Part shown: positions 52,919-64,000 of the stretch, one piece after another
Layout of the letters: every line of letters starts with the position of its first letter
Numbering within the stretch: the stretch's first letter is position 1
NCBI RefSeq assembly: GCF_001436225.1
Contig: NZ_AYYO01000003.1
Location: 123,018-187,017 of the forward strand
Direction of reading: 5' to 3'
Length of the DNA: 64,000 nt
Source: Lacticaseibacillus sharpeae JCM 1186 = DSM 20505
GTDB lineage: Bacteria > Bacillota > Bacilli > Lactobacillales > Lactobacillaceae
Notes under the pieces: generated by a model
Told to the model about the DNA's origin: nothing
The model's database searches: none
The model's input: the letters and a program-made list of their open reading frames with translations, nothing else
Position numbers and translations under genes: made by a program

Positions 52919-54124
52919 ATGGAATTCTCACTTGATGAACAGAACGACACTGGCGCAGTAATTAAGGTCATTGGGGTCGGTGGGGCCGGTGGTAACGCCG
53001 TTAACCGCATGATTGCCGAAGACGTCAAAGGTGTCGAATTTATTGTTGCAAACACGGATGTTCAGGCACTGTCCAGCTCTAAGGCTGAAACCAAAATTCA
53101 GCTTGGCCCGAAGCTGACCCGGGGCCTGGGTGCCGGCTCAACCCCAGAGATTGGGCAAAAGGCCGCTGAAGAAAGCGAAGAAGCAATCGCTGACGCACTC
53201 CAGGGTGCCGACATGATTTTCGTCACCTGTGGTATGGGTGGTGGTACCGGGACCGGTGCTGCACCCGTTGTGGCTAAGGTTGCTAAGGACCAGGGGGCAC
53301 TGACCGTTGGGGTTGTGACCAAGCCATTCACCTTTGAAGGCCCTAAGCGCGGCAAGAACGCAACGGAAGGCATTGCCTCCCTCAAGGAACACGTGGACAC
53401 GCTGGTAATTATTGCTAACAACCGCCTGCTGGAGATTGTCGACAAGAAGACGCCAATGCTGGAAGCGTTCAAGGCGGCCGACAACGTGCTGCGTCAAGGT
53501 GTGCAGGGGATTTCCGACCTGATTACGAGCCCTGGGTACGTTAACCTGGACTTCGCCGACGTGAAGACCGTGATGGCCAACCAGGGGAGCGCCCTCATGG
53601 GGATTGGTTCCGCAACTGGCGAAAACCGGACCGTGGAAGCAACCAAGAAGGCGATTTCCTCACCACTGCTTGAAGTTGCCATTGATGGCGCTAAGCAGGT
53701 GCTGCTGAACATCACCGGGGGCCCAGATCTCTCCCTGTTTGAAGCGCAAGACGCATCTGAAATTGTGACCCAGGCGGCAACCAACGACGTTAACATCATC
53801 TTCGGGACCTCCATCAACGAGGAACTGGGCGATGAAGTGGTTGTTACTGTAATTGCCACGGGTCTTGATTCCACGCCAGCTAAGGGTGAAAGCCGCCAGT
53901 CTAGTCGACCAGCAGCTGACCGTGACCAGAAGCGCACCGCCAGCGACGACCCATTCGTTGGCTGGGACATGCGCCGCGACCCTGAACCAAAGGCAACTCG
54001 TCAAGACGACACCAACTTCGATGACGCCAAGAAGACTGAATTCGACGTGTTCGAAAGCCAGACCAAGGCTGCAAGTGAGAACGACGACGATCAGCCCCCA
54101 TTCTTCAAGCGTCGTCGTCAGTAA
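52919..54124 (+). CDS. ftsZ: Cell division protein FtsZ
   Basis: Tubulin-like GTPase of 401 residues forming the Z ring. [16 protein letters not shown], the tubulin signature [16 protein letters not shown], and [11 protein letters not shown] are present. After the core (to about residue 320) there is a charged linker and a C-terminal peptide ([13 protein letters not shown]), the binding site for FtsA and SepF. TAGGAGGAACTAAG precedes the ATG. sepF follows 20 bases later. Confidence 0.98.
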   Translation: MEFSLDEQNDTGAVIKVIGVGGAGGNAVNRMIAEDVKGVEFIVANTDVQALSSSKAETKIQLGPKLTRGLGAGSTPEIGQKAAEESEEAIADALQGADMIFVTCGMGGGTGTGAAPVVAKVAKDQGALTVGVVTKPFTFEGPKRGKNATEGIASLKEHVDTLVIIANNRLLEIVDKKTPMLEAFKAADNVLRQGVQGISDLITSPGYVNLDFADVKTVMANQGSALMGIGSATGENRTVEATKKAISSPLLEVAIDGAKQVLLNITGGPDLSLFEAQDASEIVTQAATNDVNIIFGTSINEELGDEVVVTVIATGLDSTPAKGESRQSSRPAADRDQKRTASDDPFVGWDMRRDPEPKATRQDDTNFDDAKKTEFDVFESQTKAASENDDDQPPFFKRRRQ

Positions 54125-54144
54125 TCTGACGGAGGTAAGAAGCT

Positions 54145-54600
54145 ATGAGTAAAATTGGTAACGCATTTGGCAAGTTCTTCGACATGAACGACACCGAAGA
54201 CGATTACGAAGACGAACCAGCTGCTCCGGAAACGGAAGCGGAGGCGCCAGCTCCCGCTCAGGACCGCGTCACGCCCAACCGGAACAACGTGGTGTCCATG
54301 AGCCAGCCGGCAAACAAAGGCGCCAAGATTGAGCTGTACGAACCCCGCATCTATTCGGATGCTAAGGAGATCGGCCGCAATTTGCTCAGTAACACTGCCG
54401 TGCTGGTGAACTTCACGCACCTTGAAAGTGAAGACGCCAAGCGCATCGTGGATTTCATGACCGGGGTCGTTTTTGCCGTCAACGGTGAAATTAAGCGGGT
54501 CGGGGACCGAATTTTCCTGGTTACGCCGGCTAACTTCGAAGTCAGTGGTACTTTGGCCAGCAAATTGCAGGACGATCTGAATATCGACGACCTGAACTAG
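54145..54600 (+). CDS. sepF: Cell division protein SepF
   Basis: Protein of 151 residues with an N-terminal amphipathic helix (MSKIGNAFGKFFDM), an acidic/proline linker (about 20-70) and the SepF domain (about 75-150: YSDAKEIGRNLLSNTAVLVNFTHLESEDAKRIVDFMTG). SepF bundles FtsZ filaments and anchors them at the membrane. Position between ftsZ and yggT is standard for Gram-positives. Confidence 0.96.
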   Translation: MSKIGNAFGKFFDMNDTEDDYEDEPAAPETEAEAPAPAQDRVTPNRNNVVSMSQPANKGAKIELYEPRIYSDAKEIGRNLLSNTAVLVNFTHLESEDAKRIVDFMTGVVFAVNGEIKRVGDRIFLVTPANFEVSGTLASKLQDDLNIDDLN

Positions 54601-54620
54601 TAACGGAGGACAAAAACCGA

Positions 54621-54887
54621 GTGTATATTATCTACCGCATCATCATGTTCCTGATCTGGATTGAGCAAACCGCAATCCTGGTTCAGTGCGTGCTTTCATG
54701 GATTCCGATTGAGCCGTTGCGCCCAGTCTACGAGTTCTGTGACCGCATTTCCGCACCACTGGTGGACCCGATTCGCCGGATTATGCCCGTAATTGCCGGA
54801 CTGGACTTCAGCCCCGTGGTTGCGCTCGTGATTCTCCAACTTGTGGGCAAAGCAGTGGGGATGATTTTTGTGGGGCTGATGTACTAA
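54621..54887 (+). CDS. YggT family membrane protein
   Basis: Protein of 88 residues with two hydrophobic segments and the YggT motifs VLSWIPIEPLRPVYEFCDRISAPLVDPIRRIMP. The function is uncertain; members affect division site or osmotic responses in some bacteria. The start is a GTG at 54621 behind GGAGG. Its stop overlaps the ylmH start by one base (TAATG). Confidence 0.92.
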   Translation: MYIIYRIIMFLIWIEQTAILVQCVLSWIPIEPLRPVYEFCDRISAPLVDPIRRIMPVIAGLDFSPVVALVILQLVGKAVGMIFVGLMY

Positions 54888-55669
54888 TGGTTGCAGCAGG
54901 TGCCTTGCACGGAATTCGCCCAGCGGAACAGCCACTCATTGACCGCCTGCGGGAACAGGCACTCAGCGCGGCAGGTGAATACCGGCCGGTGCTGACCAGC
55001 TTCCTCAATCCGCGCCAGCGCGTTCTGGCGGACATGGTCGCCGAGCAGGCAGGAGTTGAGTTGCACGGCGCGGGTGGTTTTGCCCAAGCGGAGATGCAGC
55101 GCGTACTATTTGCCCCCGATTACTTCACCCCGGAACCAAGCGATTTTGCGGTGACGGTGTTGGAGTGTGTCTATCCGGCCAAGTTCACTAGCTTGCACCA
55201 CAGTACCATCTTGGGCAGCATGATTCATCACGGCCTCGACCGGTCGGCATTCGGCGACATCATCACCCAAGATGACCGGTGGCAGCTCGCAGTGACCGAT
55301 ACGCTGGTCGGGTTTGTCCAAAGCGACGTTGACCATATCGGCAAGACTAAGGTTTCTTGGCAAGTGGCATCCGGCAAAGATGTGTTGCGGCCCAACGTTC
55401 CGTGGCGTGATTTAACCACGGTTGTTGCCGCCACACGGGTGGACGCCGTGGTTGCGGCGGGGTTTAACCTCTCCCGGAGCCAGGTGAAGGAACTCATCGC
55501 CAGTGGCCAGGTTCAAGTTAACTGGCTTGCGGAAGGTCGCGCTGACGCCCAGCTGGTGCCGGGCGACATGATTTCCGTCCGTGGGCACGGCCGGGTGCAG
55601 CTGGTCGATATCTTAGGAATTACAACCAAACAACGATGGCGAGTTGCGCTTAGAGTACTCGCAAAGTAA
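54887..55669 (+). CDS. ylmH: S4-domain RNA-binding protein YlmH
   Basis: Protein of 260 residues ending in an S4 RNA-binding domain (about 185-245: RVDAVVAAGFNLSRSQVKELIASGQVQVNW). The N-terminal half is the YlmH-specific region (PVLTSFLNPRQRVLADMVAEQAG). YlmH binds the ribosome in Bacillus and has recently been linked to ribosome-associated quality control. It is translationally coupled to yggT and precedes divIVA as in other Gram-positives. Confidence 0.94.
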   Translation: MVAAGALHGIRPAEQPLIDRLREQALSAAGEYRPVLTSFLNPRQRVLADMVAEQAGVELHGAGGFAQAEMQRVLFAPDYFTPEPSDFAVTVLECVYPAKFTSLHHSTILGSMIHHGLDRSAFGDIITQDDRWQLAVTDTLVGFVQSDVDHIGKTKVSWQVASGKDVLRPNVPWRDLTTVVAATRVDAVVAAGFNLSRSQVKELIASGQVQVNWLAEGRADAQLVPGDMISVRGHGRVQLVDILGITTKQRWRVALRVLAK

Positions 55670-55720
55670 AAAACACGCTGCAACCTTGTGCTAGGCTGCA
55701 GCAGAGCTGGAGGAATGACG

Positions 55721-56437
55721 ATGTTAACGCCAATGGATATTCGCGATAAAACTTTTAACGTCAAGATGCGTGGTTACGATCAGGATCAGGTGAATGACTT
55801 CCTGGACCAGATTATTGCGGACTACGAATCAGTGCTGAAGGAAAAGGAAACAATGGCGGCAGAACTGAAGACTGCCAAGGACCAGGTTGCCCACTACGAA
55901 GGGATGAAGGACGCAATGAACCAGTCCATCATCGTTGCGCAGGAAGCGGCTGACCGCGTCCGTTCCGCGGCTGAGGCCGAAGCAACTGAAGTCCGGCAAC
56001 AGGCCCAAGACGACGCCGAGAGCATGCTGAGTGAAGCCCACGCCAAGAGTGACGATGTGCTGTCAAAGGCGGACGACCAGTCCCGTCAGCTTGCTTTGCA
56101 GACCGAAGATTTGCGGCAGAACGCCAAACAGTTCCGAGATCACCTGGTTCTCTTGCTGCAAGCCGAACTGGAAACAGTGAAGGGCGCAGAATGGAGTGCC
56201 GCGGTTGACCACGAGCCATTCCAGCCGGTTCAAACTGATGCTGCGGATGCAGAAACTTCTACGGATACTGAAAAAGACCTTGACACGGATGGGGCAGATT
56301 CAGTAAACTCTGGTGCAGAAGGTGATTCCGCCGCTACATCAGAAGCGGAAGCACCCGATGCAGCGACGGACACCGCCAAGGACGACGAATATACAGAAAT
56401 CGTCTTCCCGGACGGCCCAATTGCCAAGGATAACTAA
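55721..56437 (+). CDS. divIVA: Cell division initiation protein DivIVA
   Basis: Coiled-coil protein of 238 residues that senses negative membrane curvature. The N-terminal membrane-binding domain starts MLTPMDIRDKTFNVKMRGYDQDQVNDFLDQII; a long coiled coil runs to about residue 155; the C-terminal 80 residues are acidic and low in complexity. ATG at 55721 fits TGGAGGA six bases before it; the ATG at 55715 is too close to that site. It closes the dcw cluster, before the ileS T-box. Confidence 0.95.
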   Translation: MLTPMDIRDKTFNVKMRGYDQDQVNDFLDQIIADYESVLKEKETMAAELKTAKDQVAHYEGMKDAMNQSIIVAQEAADRVRSAAEAEATEVRQQAQDDAESMLSEAHAKSDDVLSKADDQSRQLALQTEDLRQNAKQFRDHLVLLLQAELETVKGAEWSAAVDHEPFQPVQTDAADAETSTDTEKDLDTDGADSVNSGAEGDSAATSEAEAPDAATDTAKDDEYTEIVFPDGPIAKDN

Positions 56438-56444
56438 TACTACA

Positions 56445-56672
56445 ATCCATTGAGGAACACGCGTCAAGATGGCGACCGGCTATCAGCGACCCGAAGCACG
56501 GTGCAAGTTCGGGAGTACGGCCAGCTTGATATCAGTTCTGAGCACCGGTTCGATACATAGGGCCGGACGGTTGGTGTCCGTTAGCACGCCATAGAGGGGA
56601 AACACTTTGTTTCCTGAACTTTAGGTGGTACCACGAGAATCTCGTCCTATTTTAGGGCGGGATTTTTTTAGT
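56445..56672 (+). promoter_or_regulatory. T-box leader of ileS
   Basis: Stem I has the distal bulge AGCGA, the stem CCCGAA/TTCGGG, an apical GGTGCAAG loop and the specifier ATC (Ile) at 56531-56533 followed by A. The T-box TAGG-TGGTACC-ACGA (56622-56635) fits a tRNA with discriminator A. It competes with the terminator at 56637-56671. Uncharged tRNA-Ile should allow ileS expression. Confidence 0.92.
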
Positions 56673-56749
56673 TGCGTTAACTTATTAGCGGCACCACCGT
56701 TGCTGCAACATTATTTACGGAACCGAATTTTACGAAAGAAGGAAAGATT

Positions 56750-59551
56750 GTGAAGGTCAAAGAAACACTCAACCTTGCCAAGACTGACTTCCCAATGCGT
56801 GCCGGTTTGCCTAACCGCGAACCAGCATGGGAAAAAGCTTGGGAAGACAACAAGGTTTACGAAAAGCGCCAGAAGTTGAACGAAGGGAAGCCCGACTTCA
56901 TTTTGCATGATGGCCCGCCATTTGCGAACGGGAACATCCACATGGGCCACGCTCTGAACAAGGTCACGAAGGACATCATCGTTCGTTACCACTCCATGGC
57001 TGGTTACTACTCACCATACGTTCCTGGTTGGGATACCCACGGTCTGCCAATCGAACAGCAATTGGCCAAGAAGGGTGTTCGCCGTAAGGAAATGAGCATG
57101 GTTGAATACCGGGCAATGTGCCGTGATTTCGCACTCAAGGAAATCGACAAGCAGCGCACTGACTTCAAGCGTCTCGGGGTTTCCGGGGACTGGGATCACC
57201 CATACATCACCTTGCAGAAGGAATTCGAAGCTGAAGAAATCCGCGTGTTCGGGAAGATGGCCGAAAAGGGCTACATCTACCACGGCCTCAAGCCAGTTTA
57301 CTGGTCATGGTCGTCCGAATCCACGCTGGCCGAAGCCGAAATCGAATACAAGGACGTTAAGTCACCATCAATCTACGTTGCCTTCCCCGTGAAGGACGGT
57401 AAGGGGATTGTGGACCAGGACGCACGGTTCATCATCTGGACCACGACGCCGTGGACGATTCCTGCTAACCAGGGGATTGCGGTTAACCCCCGGTTCAACT
57501 ACGTGCAGGTTAAGGTGGGCGCGGACAAGTTCGTTGTTGCTGCCGACATGCTGAGCAAGGTCGCTGCTGACCTCGACTGGTCTGACCCAGTTGTGGAGAA
57601 GGAATTCAAGGGTTCCGACATGGACCGCATGGTGGCTAAGCACCCACTGTACGACCGCGATAGCCTTGTAATCAACGCCGACCACGTTACGCTTGATGCT
57701 GGTACCGGTTTGGTGCACACCGCTCCTGGTCATGGTGAAGATGACTACAAGGCCGGCGTGAAGTACAACCTGCCCGTTGAATCCGTTCTGGACGAACACG
57801 GGGTCATGAACGAGAATGCGCCGGGCTTTGAAGGCGTCTTTTACGATGACGCCAACAAGCTCGTGACCAAGGCCCTGACCGACAAGGGTGCGCTGCTCAA
57901 GCTGAGCTTCTTCACCCACAGTTACCCCCACGACTGGCGGACCAAAAAGCCCGTTGTCTTCCGGGCAACGACCCAGTGGTTCGCTTCCGTTGACGCATTC
58001 CGCCAGCAGATTCTGGACCAAATCGAGAAGGTCAATTTCAAGCCAGCTTGGGGGAAGACGCGCCTCTACAACATGATTCGCGACCGCGGTGACTGGGTCA
58101 TCTCCCGTCAGCGCGCCTGGGGTGTGCCACTGCCAATCTTCTACGCTGAAGATGGCACGCCAATCCTCGAAAAGGCCACGATTGATCACGTTGCGGACCT
58201 GTTCGGTAAGTACGGTTCAAGTTACTGGTTCGAAAAGGACGCGAAGGACCTGCTGCCAGAAGGCTACACCAACGAACACAGCCCCCACGGTGAATTCACC
58301 AAGGAAACGGACATCATGGACGTTTGGTTCGACTCTGGTTCATCACACCAGGCAGTCTTGGCCCAGCGCCCAGAACTGAGCTTCCCTGCTGCTTTGTACC
58401 TTGAAGGTTCCGACCAGTACCGTGGCTGGTTCAACAGTTCCCTGATCACCAGTGTTGCCACAACCGGCATCGCGCCATACAAGGGCGTTCTGTCCCAGGG
58501 CTTCACGCTGGATGCGAACGGCCAGAAGATGAGTAAGTCACTCGGCAACACGATTGCGCCCGACGTGGTTGAAAAGCAGTACGGTGCCGAGATCATCCGC
58601 TTGTGGGTAGCCACAGTTGATGCCAGCTCCGATGTGCGCGTTTCCATGGACAACTTCGCCCAGGCCAGTGACGCTTACCGGAAGATTCGCAACACGATGC
58701 GGTTCATGATTGCCAACACGACTGACTTCGACCCAACCAAGGATGCAGTGCAGTACGCTGATTTAGGTTCCGTTGACAAGTACATGCTGGTACGCCTGAA
58801 CGACATCGTTAAGCAGTCCCGGGCCGCTTACGAAGATTACGAATTCGCGCAGGTTAACAAGTTGATCACCAGCTTCCTCGTTAACGACCTGTCCGCATTC
58901 TACCTCGACTTCGCCAAGGACGTGGTTTACATCGAAGCTGCAGACGACATCAAGCGCCGCCGGATGCAGACCGTGATGTTCGACGTACTGGTTGCACTCA
59001 CCAAGTTGCTGCTGCCAATTCTGCCCCACACGGCGGAAGAAATCTGGCCATACCTGCACCAGAGTGAAGAGTTTGCTTACCTGTCAGAAATGCCAGAAGT
59101 ACAGACGCTGCCAGATGCTGCGGCAATCAGTGCTGATTGGGCTAAGTTCATGAGCTTCCGTGGTGAAGTCCAGAAGGCCCTTGAAGAGGCCCGCAACGCC
59201 AAGGTCATCGGGAAATCACTCGAAGCTAGCGTTACGGTTTACCCAACCGCCGAACTGGCTGATCTGCTCACGAAGCTGGATGCGAACGTGATGCAGCTGC
59301 TAATTGTTTCGGACTTCAAGCTCGAAGCGGCCGGCACCAAGGCACCAGCTGACGCGGTTACCTTCGCCGATGGGGCCATCACGGTTAAACATGCGGAAGG
59401 CGAAGTCTGCGAACGTTGCCGGATGATTAAGTCCGATGTCGGCAGCGACGACGCATTCCCAATGCTTTGCGGCCGTTGTGCCAACATCGTGCGGACGAAC
59501 TTCCCTGCAGCAGTCGCTGAAGGGCTCGAATCCAAGCAGAAGAAGAACTAA
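56750..59551 (+). CDS. ileS: Isoleucyl-tRNA synthetase
   Basis: Class I synthetase of 933 residues. The HIGH motif is in [17 protein letters not shown], the KMSKS motif in [10 protein letters not shown], the CP1 editing domain lies between (about 190-400, [16 protein letters not shown]), and the C-terminal zinc site CERCR...CGRC closes the protein. Length is typical of the bacterial type. The start is GTG at 56750 with AAGAAGGAAAG upstream. It is controlled by the T-box just before it and ends at a terminator. Confidence 0.98.
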   Translation: MKVKETLNLAKTDFPMRAGLPNREPAWEKAWEDNKVYEKRQKLNEGKPDFILHDGPPFANGNIHMGHALNKVTKDIIVRYHSMAGYYSPYVPGWDTHGLPIEQQLAKKGVRRKEMSMVEYRAMCRDFALKEIDKQRTDFKRLGVSGDWDHPYITLQKEFEAEEIRVFGKMAEKGYIYHGLKPVYWSWSSESTLAEAEIEYKDVKSPSIYVAFPVKDGKGIVDQDARFIIWTTTPWTIPANQGIAVNPRFNYVQVKVGADKFVVAADMLSKVAADLDWSDPVVEKEFKGSDMDRMVAKHPLYDRDSLVINADHVTLDAGTGLVHTAPGHGEDDYKAGVKYNLPVESVLDEHGVMNENAPGFEGVFYDDANKLVTKALTDKGALLKLSFFTHSYPHDWRTKKPVVFRATTQWFASVDAFRQQILDQIEKVNFKPAWGKTRLYNMIRDRGDWVISRQRAWGVPLPIFYAEDGTPILEKATIDHVADLFGKYGSSYWFEKDAKDLLPEGYTNEHSPHGEFTKETDIMDVWFDSGSSHQAVLAQRPELSFPAALYLEGSDQYRGWFNSSLITSVATTGIAPYKGVLSQGFTLDANGQKMSKSLGNTIAPDVVEKQYGAEIIRLWVATVDASSDVRVSMDNFAQASDAYRKIRNTMRFMIANTTDFDPTKDAVQYADLGSVDKYMLVRLNDIVKQSRAAYEDYEFAQVNKLITSFLVNDLSAFYLDFAKDVVYIEAADDIKRRRMQTVMFDVLVALTKLLLPILPHTAEEIWPYLHQSEEFAYLSEMPEVQTLPDAAAISADWAKFMSFRGEVQKALEEARNAKVIGKSLEASVTVYPTAELADLLTKLDANVMQLLIVSDFKLEAAGTKAPADAVTFADGAITVKHAEGEVCERCRMIKSDVGSDDAFPMLCGRCANIVRTNFPAAVAEGLESKQKKN

Positions 59552-59568
59552 ACTGACTAATGCAACCT

Positions 59569-59611
59569 GCAACAAGGGGGGGCGGACAAACATGTCCGGC
59601 CCCCTTGTTGT
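59569..59611. terminator. Terminator of ileS
   Basis: CAACAAGGGGG(GG)CGGAC pairs with GTCCGGCCCCCTTGTTG; the T tail is short but the stem is long. Confidence 0.78.
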
Positions 59612-59720
59612 CTGCTTTGGACACAAGTGGGCGTTTTTACTTACTTATGGTATGCAAATTTTGCACAAACTGGTATACTTGAAGTTACTGGAATTCCGAC
59701 CTTCAAATCGGTGATTTTAG

Positions 59721-60866
<1,146 letters not shown>

Positions 60867-60963
60867 TTAAAAAACAGTGAGGAAAATGTCCTTAAGCTTT
60901 GTGGAGTCAGCTCCATGACGACGTGCTTTATGAAAAGCGCGTTGGGGATCATTTCTTTGTGGT

Positions 60964-61003
60964 GCCGTAACCCCTGTATCAAGGGGGTTACGGCATTTTT
61001 CGT
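60964..61003 (+). terminator. Terminator downstream of mnmA
   Basis: GCCGTAACCCC pairs with GGGGTTACGGC and a T run follows. It lies 97 bases after the mnmA stop; the stretch between shows no credible gene. Confidence 0.85.
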
Positions 61004-61143
61004 TATTGTGAAAAAATTTATGAACAAAGCGCCAACTGGATGCACAATATGGCAGCAATATGATAGAATAATCTTACGACTGGTAGAAGGCTGAAGTTAT
61101 TCGGCTCAGCCAGCGATAAAATGTACAGAAGGAATGTGATTAA

Positions 61144-63873
61144 ATGGACTCTTCTGAGTCGAAATCCGGAAGACCGGATGGGGAACAACAACCCGCTAAG
61201 CCGCCGTTATGGCAACTGAGTAGTGATGAACTCGCCGCTAAGTTCAAGACCAACGTTGAAGATGGTCTGAACGAAGACGATGCTAAGGCCCGTTTGCGTC
61301 AATACGGGCCCAACGCATTAGTGGCGAAAAAACAGTCAAAGATTATTCGTTTTCTGAAGCAGTTTAACGATAGTATCAACTATATTCTGGCTGCTGCGGC
61401 GATTTTGACGTTCTTCATGCACCACTACTCTGACTCTGCGGTTATTGCGCTGGTAATTATTGCCAACGCATTCATTGGTTATTTCCAGGAGGAGTCAGCC
61501 GACAACGCGCTCGCGAAGATTTCCGAGCTGCTTGTCGCAAGTAATTACGTCTACCGTGGCGGGGACAAGCTCGAACTGTCCTCCCACGACCTTGTGCCCG
61601 GGGACCTCGTGCAGCTTGAAGCGGGGGATGCGGTGCCCGCCGACATGCGGCTCATTGAAGCCGATAATCTGACGGTCCAGGAATCGGTGCTCACTGGGGA
61701 AGCCGTTTCGGTTGAAAAAACCGAAGATCCGCTCACCCAGGCCGAGATTCCGCTGGCCGAACGCACTAACATGGTCTTCGCTTCGACTGCGGTTACGACC
61801 GGTTCTGGCCTGGGGGTGGTTGTTGCCACCGGGGCCAACACCGAAATTGGCCACATTCAAAACAGTGTGAAGACCATCAAGCCCAAGCCAACGCCGCTGG
61901 TGCGCAACCTGAACAAGCTGGGCCTCCAGCTGTCACTTGCGATTGTGGCGGTTGCCGCGTTGCTGTTTGTGGTTGGGCTCATGACCAAGGTTTACAGCCT
62001 GTCGACCTTAACCATTGCGGTTATCACCATGGTTGTGGGTTCCATGCCAGAAGGTCTGCCTGCCAGCACGTCCGTTGTCCTCGCCATGGGGACGCGGAAG
62101 CTGACTAAGCAGAACGCGATTGTGAAGACGCTGCCCGCAGTGGAAACGCTGGGCGCCGTGGACATCATTAATAGTGACAAGACCGGGACCTTGACCAAGA
62201 ACGAAATGACCGTCACCGACATCATCGCCGATGGCCAGGACTTCGTGGTTGATGGGGTTGGTTATGCTGCGGATGGCCACGTCAAAACAAGTACGGGCAA
62301 GGACGTTGACTGGGCCAAAAACGACAAGCTCAAGTGGTTGGTCACGATTGCCGGTGAAACCTCCGACGCCGAATTCCACGAAGAAGACGGTCAGTGGGTC
62401 CTTACCGGTGAACCAACGGACGGGGCGCTCACAACGCTGTACCACAAGCTGATGGGTGTTGAGCCAGATCCAGATGAGATTGACTCCCTGCCGTTTGACT
62501 CACAGTTCCGGTACTCTGCACGCCTGGCGAACGTTGACGGCGAGCGCGTGCTCATGGTTAAGGGCGCACCGCAAACGCTGGTGCGCCTGGCGAACGAGCA
62601 TGGTGGTAATATCGACGCTGGCTACGTTGAAAAGCAGGTGGCCAAGCTGGCGAATGCTGGTAAGCGTGTGGTTGCCCTCGCTTGGCAGCCAGTGGCGCCA
62701 GACACCGACGAAATCAATCAGGATGAAATTGGTGCGGGCCTGAAATTGGCCGGACTCGTCGGCATTATTGACCCGCCACGCCCAGAAGTTGCGGCCGCAA
62801 TTTCTGAACTGCGGGTTGCCGGAGTGCGCGTTAAGATGATTACCGGTGATGACCCCCGGACTGCGAGTGCCATTGCCAAGCAGCTCAACATGGGTGAAAC
62901 CATCGAAGCCATTACCGGTCCGGAACTGGAAAAGCTCTCGGATGAACAGCTTCAGGACCAGATTGACCGTTACACCGTGTTTGCCCGGGCCACGCCTGAA
63001 GACAAACTGCGGATTGTGCGGGCCCAGCAGGCGCAGGGCCACGTTGTCGGGATGACCGGGGATGGGGTTAACGATGCGCCCGCACTGAAGCAAGCCGATA
63101 TCGGGATTGCCATGGGGATTAAGGGGACTGAAGTTGCGAAGGGTGCGGCCGACATGGTGCTCGCCGATGACAACTTCACGACCATTTTGACCGCCGTGCG
63201 TGAAGGCCGGCACGTCTTCGATAACATTCGTAAGACGATTCGCTACCTGCTCCCAACCAGTTTTGCTGAAGGGCTCGTCGTGGTCTTGAGTATTGCGTTC
63301 CAGCAGCCACTGCCGTTGTACCCAACCCAACTGCTCTGGATCAACATGGTCTCGGCGTTGACCATTCAGTTCGCGTTCATTTTCGAGCCACCAGAAGATG
63401 GGATTATGACCCGTGGCCCACGTAACGTTAACGAAGGCATCCTGACCAAGTGGCACGGGGTTGAAGTTGCGTATGTTGCGGTGCTCATTGCCGGACTCGG
63501 GCTGGCCATTTACGACTGGCTGTTCAACCACGGAATGAGTCACGTGGTCGGTTCAACCGTTGCCCTGCAGATTGTGATTTTCGGGAAGATTTTCTACCTG
63601 TTCAACCTGCGCAACAGTCACCCAGTTATCTCGAAGTACTTCTTCCAAAACAAGATGGCCTTCTGGATTATTGGGATCCTGCTGCTGCTCCAGTGCGCGA
63701 TTATCTACCTGCCGTTCATGAACGGGATATTCCACACGACGCCAGTTGGTTTGGCGGTCGGTTGGGGGATTCCAACCTTGGCCGGGCTGGTCGTGCTCAT
63801 TATCACCGAAGCGGTGAAGTTCACGCGCATCGGGCTGATGCGCCGCGCTGGGCGGTTGTCCAACAAAATTTAA
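61144..63873 (+). CDS. P-type cation-transporting ATPase (P2-type)
   Basis: Membrane pump of 909 residues. The N-terminal cation ATPase domain is WQLSSDELAAKFKTNVEDGLNEDDAKARLRQYGPN; the actuator has LTGEAVSVEKTED; the fourth membrane helix carries MPEGLPA; the phosphorylation site is DKTGTLTKNEMTV; the hinge is MTGDGVNDAPALKQADIGIAMG. The C-terminal region has six hydrophobic helices. PEGLPA and the domain order place it with calcium/manganese-type P2 ATPases; whether it moves Ca2+, Mn2+ or another cation cannot be told. A small hairpin GGCTGA/TCAGCC lies in its leader at 61090-61111. Confidence 0.93.
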   Translation: MDSSESKSGRPDGEQQPAKPPLWQLSSDELAAKFKTNVEDGLNEDDAKARLRQYGPNALVAKKQSKIIRFLKQFNDSINYILAAAAILTFFMHHYSDSAVIALVIIANAFIGYFQEESADNALAKISELLVASNYVYRGGDKLELSSHDLVPGDLVQLEAGDAVPADMRLIEADNLTVQESVLTGEAVSVEKTEDPLTQAEIPLAERTNMVFASTAVTTGSGLGVVVATGANTEIGHIQNSVKTIKPKPTPLVRNLNKLGLQLSLAIVAVAALLFVVGLMTKVYSLSTLTIAVITMVVGSMPEGLPASTSVVLAMGTRKLTKQNAIVKTLPAVETLGAVDIINSDKTGTLTKNEMTVTDIIADGQDFVVDGVGYAADGHVKTSTGKDVDWAKNDKLKWLVTIAGETSDAEFHEEDGQWVLTGEPTDGALTTLYHKLMGVEPDPDEIDSLPFDSQFRYSARLANVDGERVLMVKGAPQTLVRLANEHGGNIDAGYVEKQVAKLANAGKRVVALAWQPVAPDTDEINQDEIGAGLKLAGLVGIIDPPRPEVAAAISELRVAGVRVKMITGDDPRTASAIAKQLNMGETIEAITGPELEKLSDEQLQDQIDRYTVFARATPEDKLRIVRAQQAQGHVVGMTGDGVNDAPALKQADIGIAMGIKGTEVAKGAADMVLADDNFTTILTAVREGRHVFDNIRKTIRYLLPTSFAEGLVVVLSIAFQQPLPLYPTQLLWINMVSALTIQFAFIFEPPEDGIMTRGPRNVNEGILTKWHGVEVAYVAVLIAGLGLAIYDWLFNHGMSHVVGSTVALQIVIFGKIFYLFNLRNSHPVISKYFFQNKMAFWIIGILLLLQCAIIYLPFMNGIFHTTPVGLAVGWGIPTLAGLVVLIITEAVKFTRIGLMRRAGRLSNKI

Positions 63874-63896
63874 CAATGGGCTGATTAACGGCCGCA

Positions 63897-63944
63897 AAAG
63901 GGACAGAACCCGCAGGATTATTGCGGGAACTGTCCCTTTTTTAT
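63897..63944 (+). terminator. Terminator of the P-type ATPase gene
   Basis: AAGGGACAG(AA)CCCGCA pairs with TGCGGG(AA)CTGTCCCTT, followed by six T residues. Confidence 0.9.
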
Positions 63945-64000
63945 TGGAACTATGTCAAACGGTGTTGAATAGTAAATTTATCATTTGGAGTTCGTCCTTC

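Overview
The window is a contiguous piece of a low-repeat Firmicutes chromosome, almost certainly a member of the Lactobacillaceae (GC-rich for that family, possibly a Lacticaseibacillus-like lineage; the genus is inference). The evidence is the gene content and order: ptsHI, mecA, two pepC genes, argS behind a T-box, the prsA/yhaH-like/hit/ecsAB cluster with yhaM, trmB-ytpR-murC, a thiT gene under a TPP riboswitch, and a complete Gram-positive dcw cluster running from a DUF3397 gene and mraZ through divIVA to ileS. No insertion sequence, prophage, CRISPR array or resistance island is visible; this is core chromosome.

Layout. 1-6.2 kb: two VIT-type metal transporter genes, a MucBP-domain protein, a DUF1827 gene and clpE, whose promoter carries both a CtsR box and a CIRCE (HrcA) operator. 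5.9-12.1 kb: a small protein gene, ptsH-ptsI, an ABM-domain protein, an MBL hydrolase, mecA, azlCD and an unknown gene. 12.4-16 kb: tRNA-Gly(CCC) running directly into the argS T-box leader, argS, argR and a pseudouridine synthase. 16-26.4 kb: a class A PBP, a YlbF-family gene, two tandem pepC genes, rpiA, a GNAT, dut, radA and a YacL-like PIN/TRAM gene. 26.6-34.5 kb: a YjeM-like permease, yhaM, prsA, a YtxH-type gene, hit, ecsAB and trmB. 34.5-38.5 kb: a small membrane protein, ytpR, a disordered protein, murC and a Bax-inhibitor-type gene. 38.6-42.2 kb: a T-box leader with one specifier stem but two successive antiterminator/terminator modules, its amino-acid ABC transporter, and the TPP riboswitch with thiT. 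42.2-56.4 kb: a DUF4044 miniprotein, DUF3397, mraZ, rsmH, ftsL, pbp, mraY, murD, murG, divIB, ftsA, ftsZ, sepF, yggT, ylmH and divIVA. 56.4-64 kb: the ileS T-box and ileS, mnmA and a P-type cation ATPase.

Functionally the window joins envelope synthesis and division (dcw cluster, murC, class A PBP, prsA, ecsAB) with sugar uptake control (ptsHI, cre-like sites), proteostasis (clpE, mecA, pepC) and RNA-level control of amino acid and thiamine supply (three T-boxes, one TPP riboswitch). The most unusual items are regulatory: the semi-duplicated T-box at 38.64-39.01 kb, whose two decision modules sit exactly 122 bp apart and differ by compensatory base changes; the tRNA-Gly to argS T-box junction with no promoter or terminator between; four or five 10-bp-phased TGTGG-type repeats on the mraZ promoter; and the double stress operator of clpE. 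Coordinates were read by eye; starts were chosen from ribosome binding sites, and no database search was possible.
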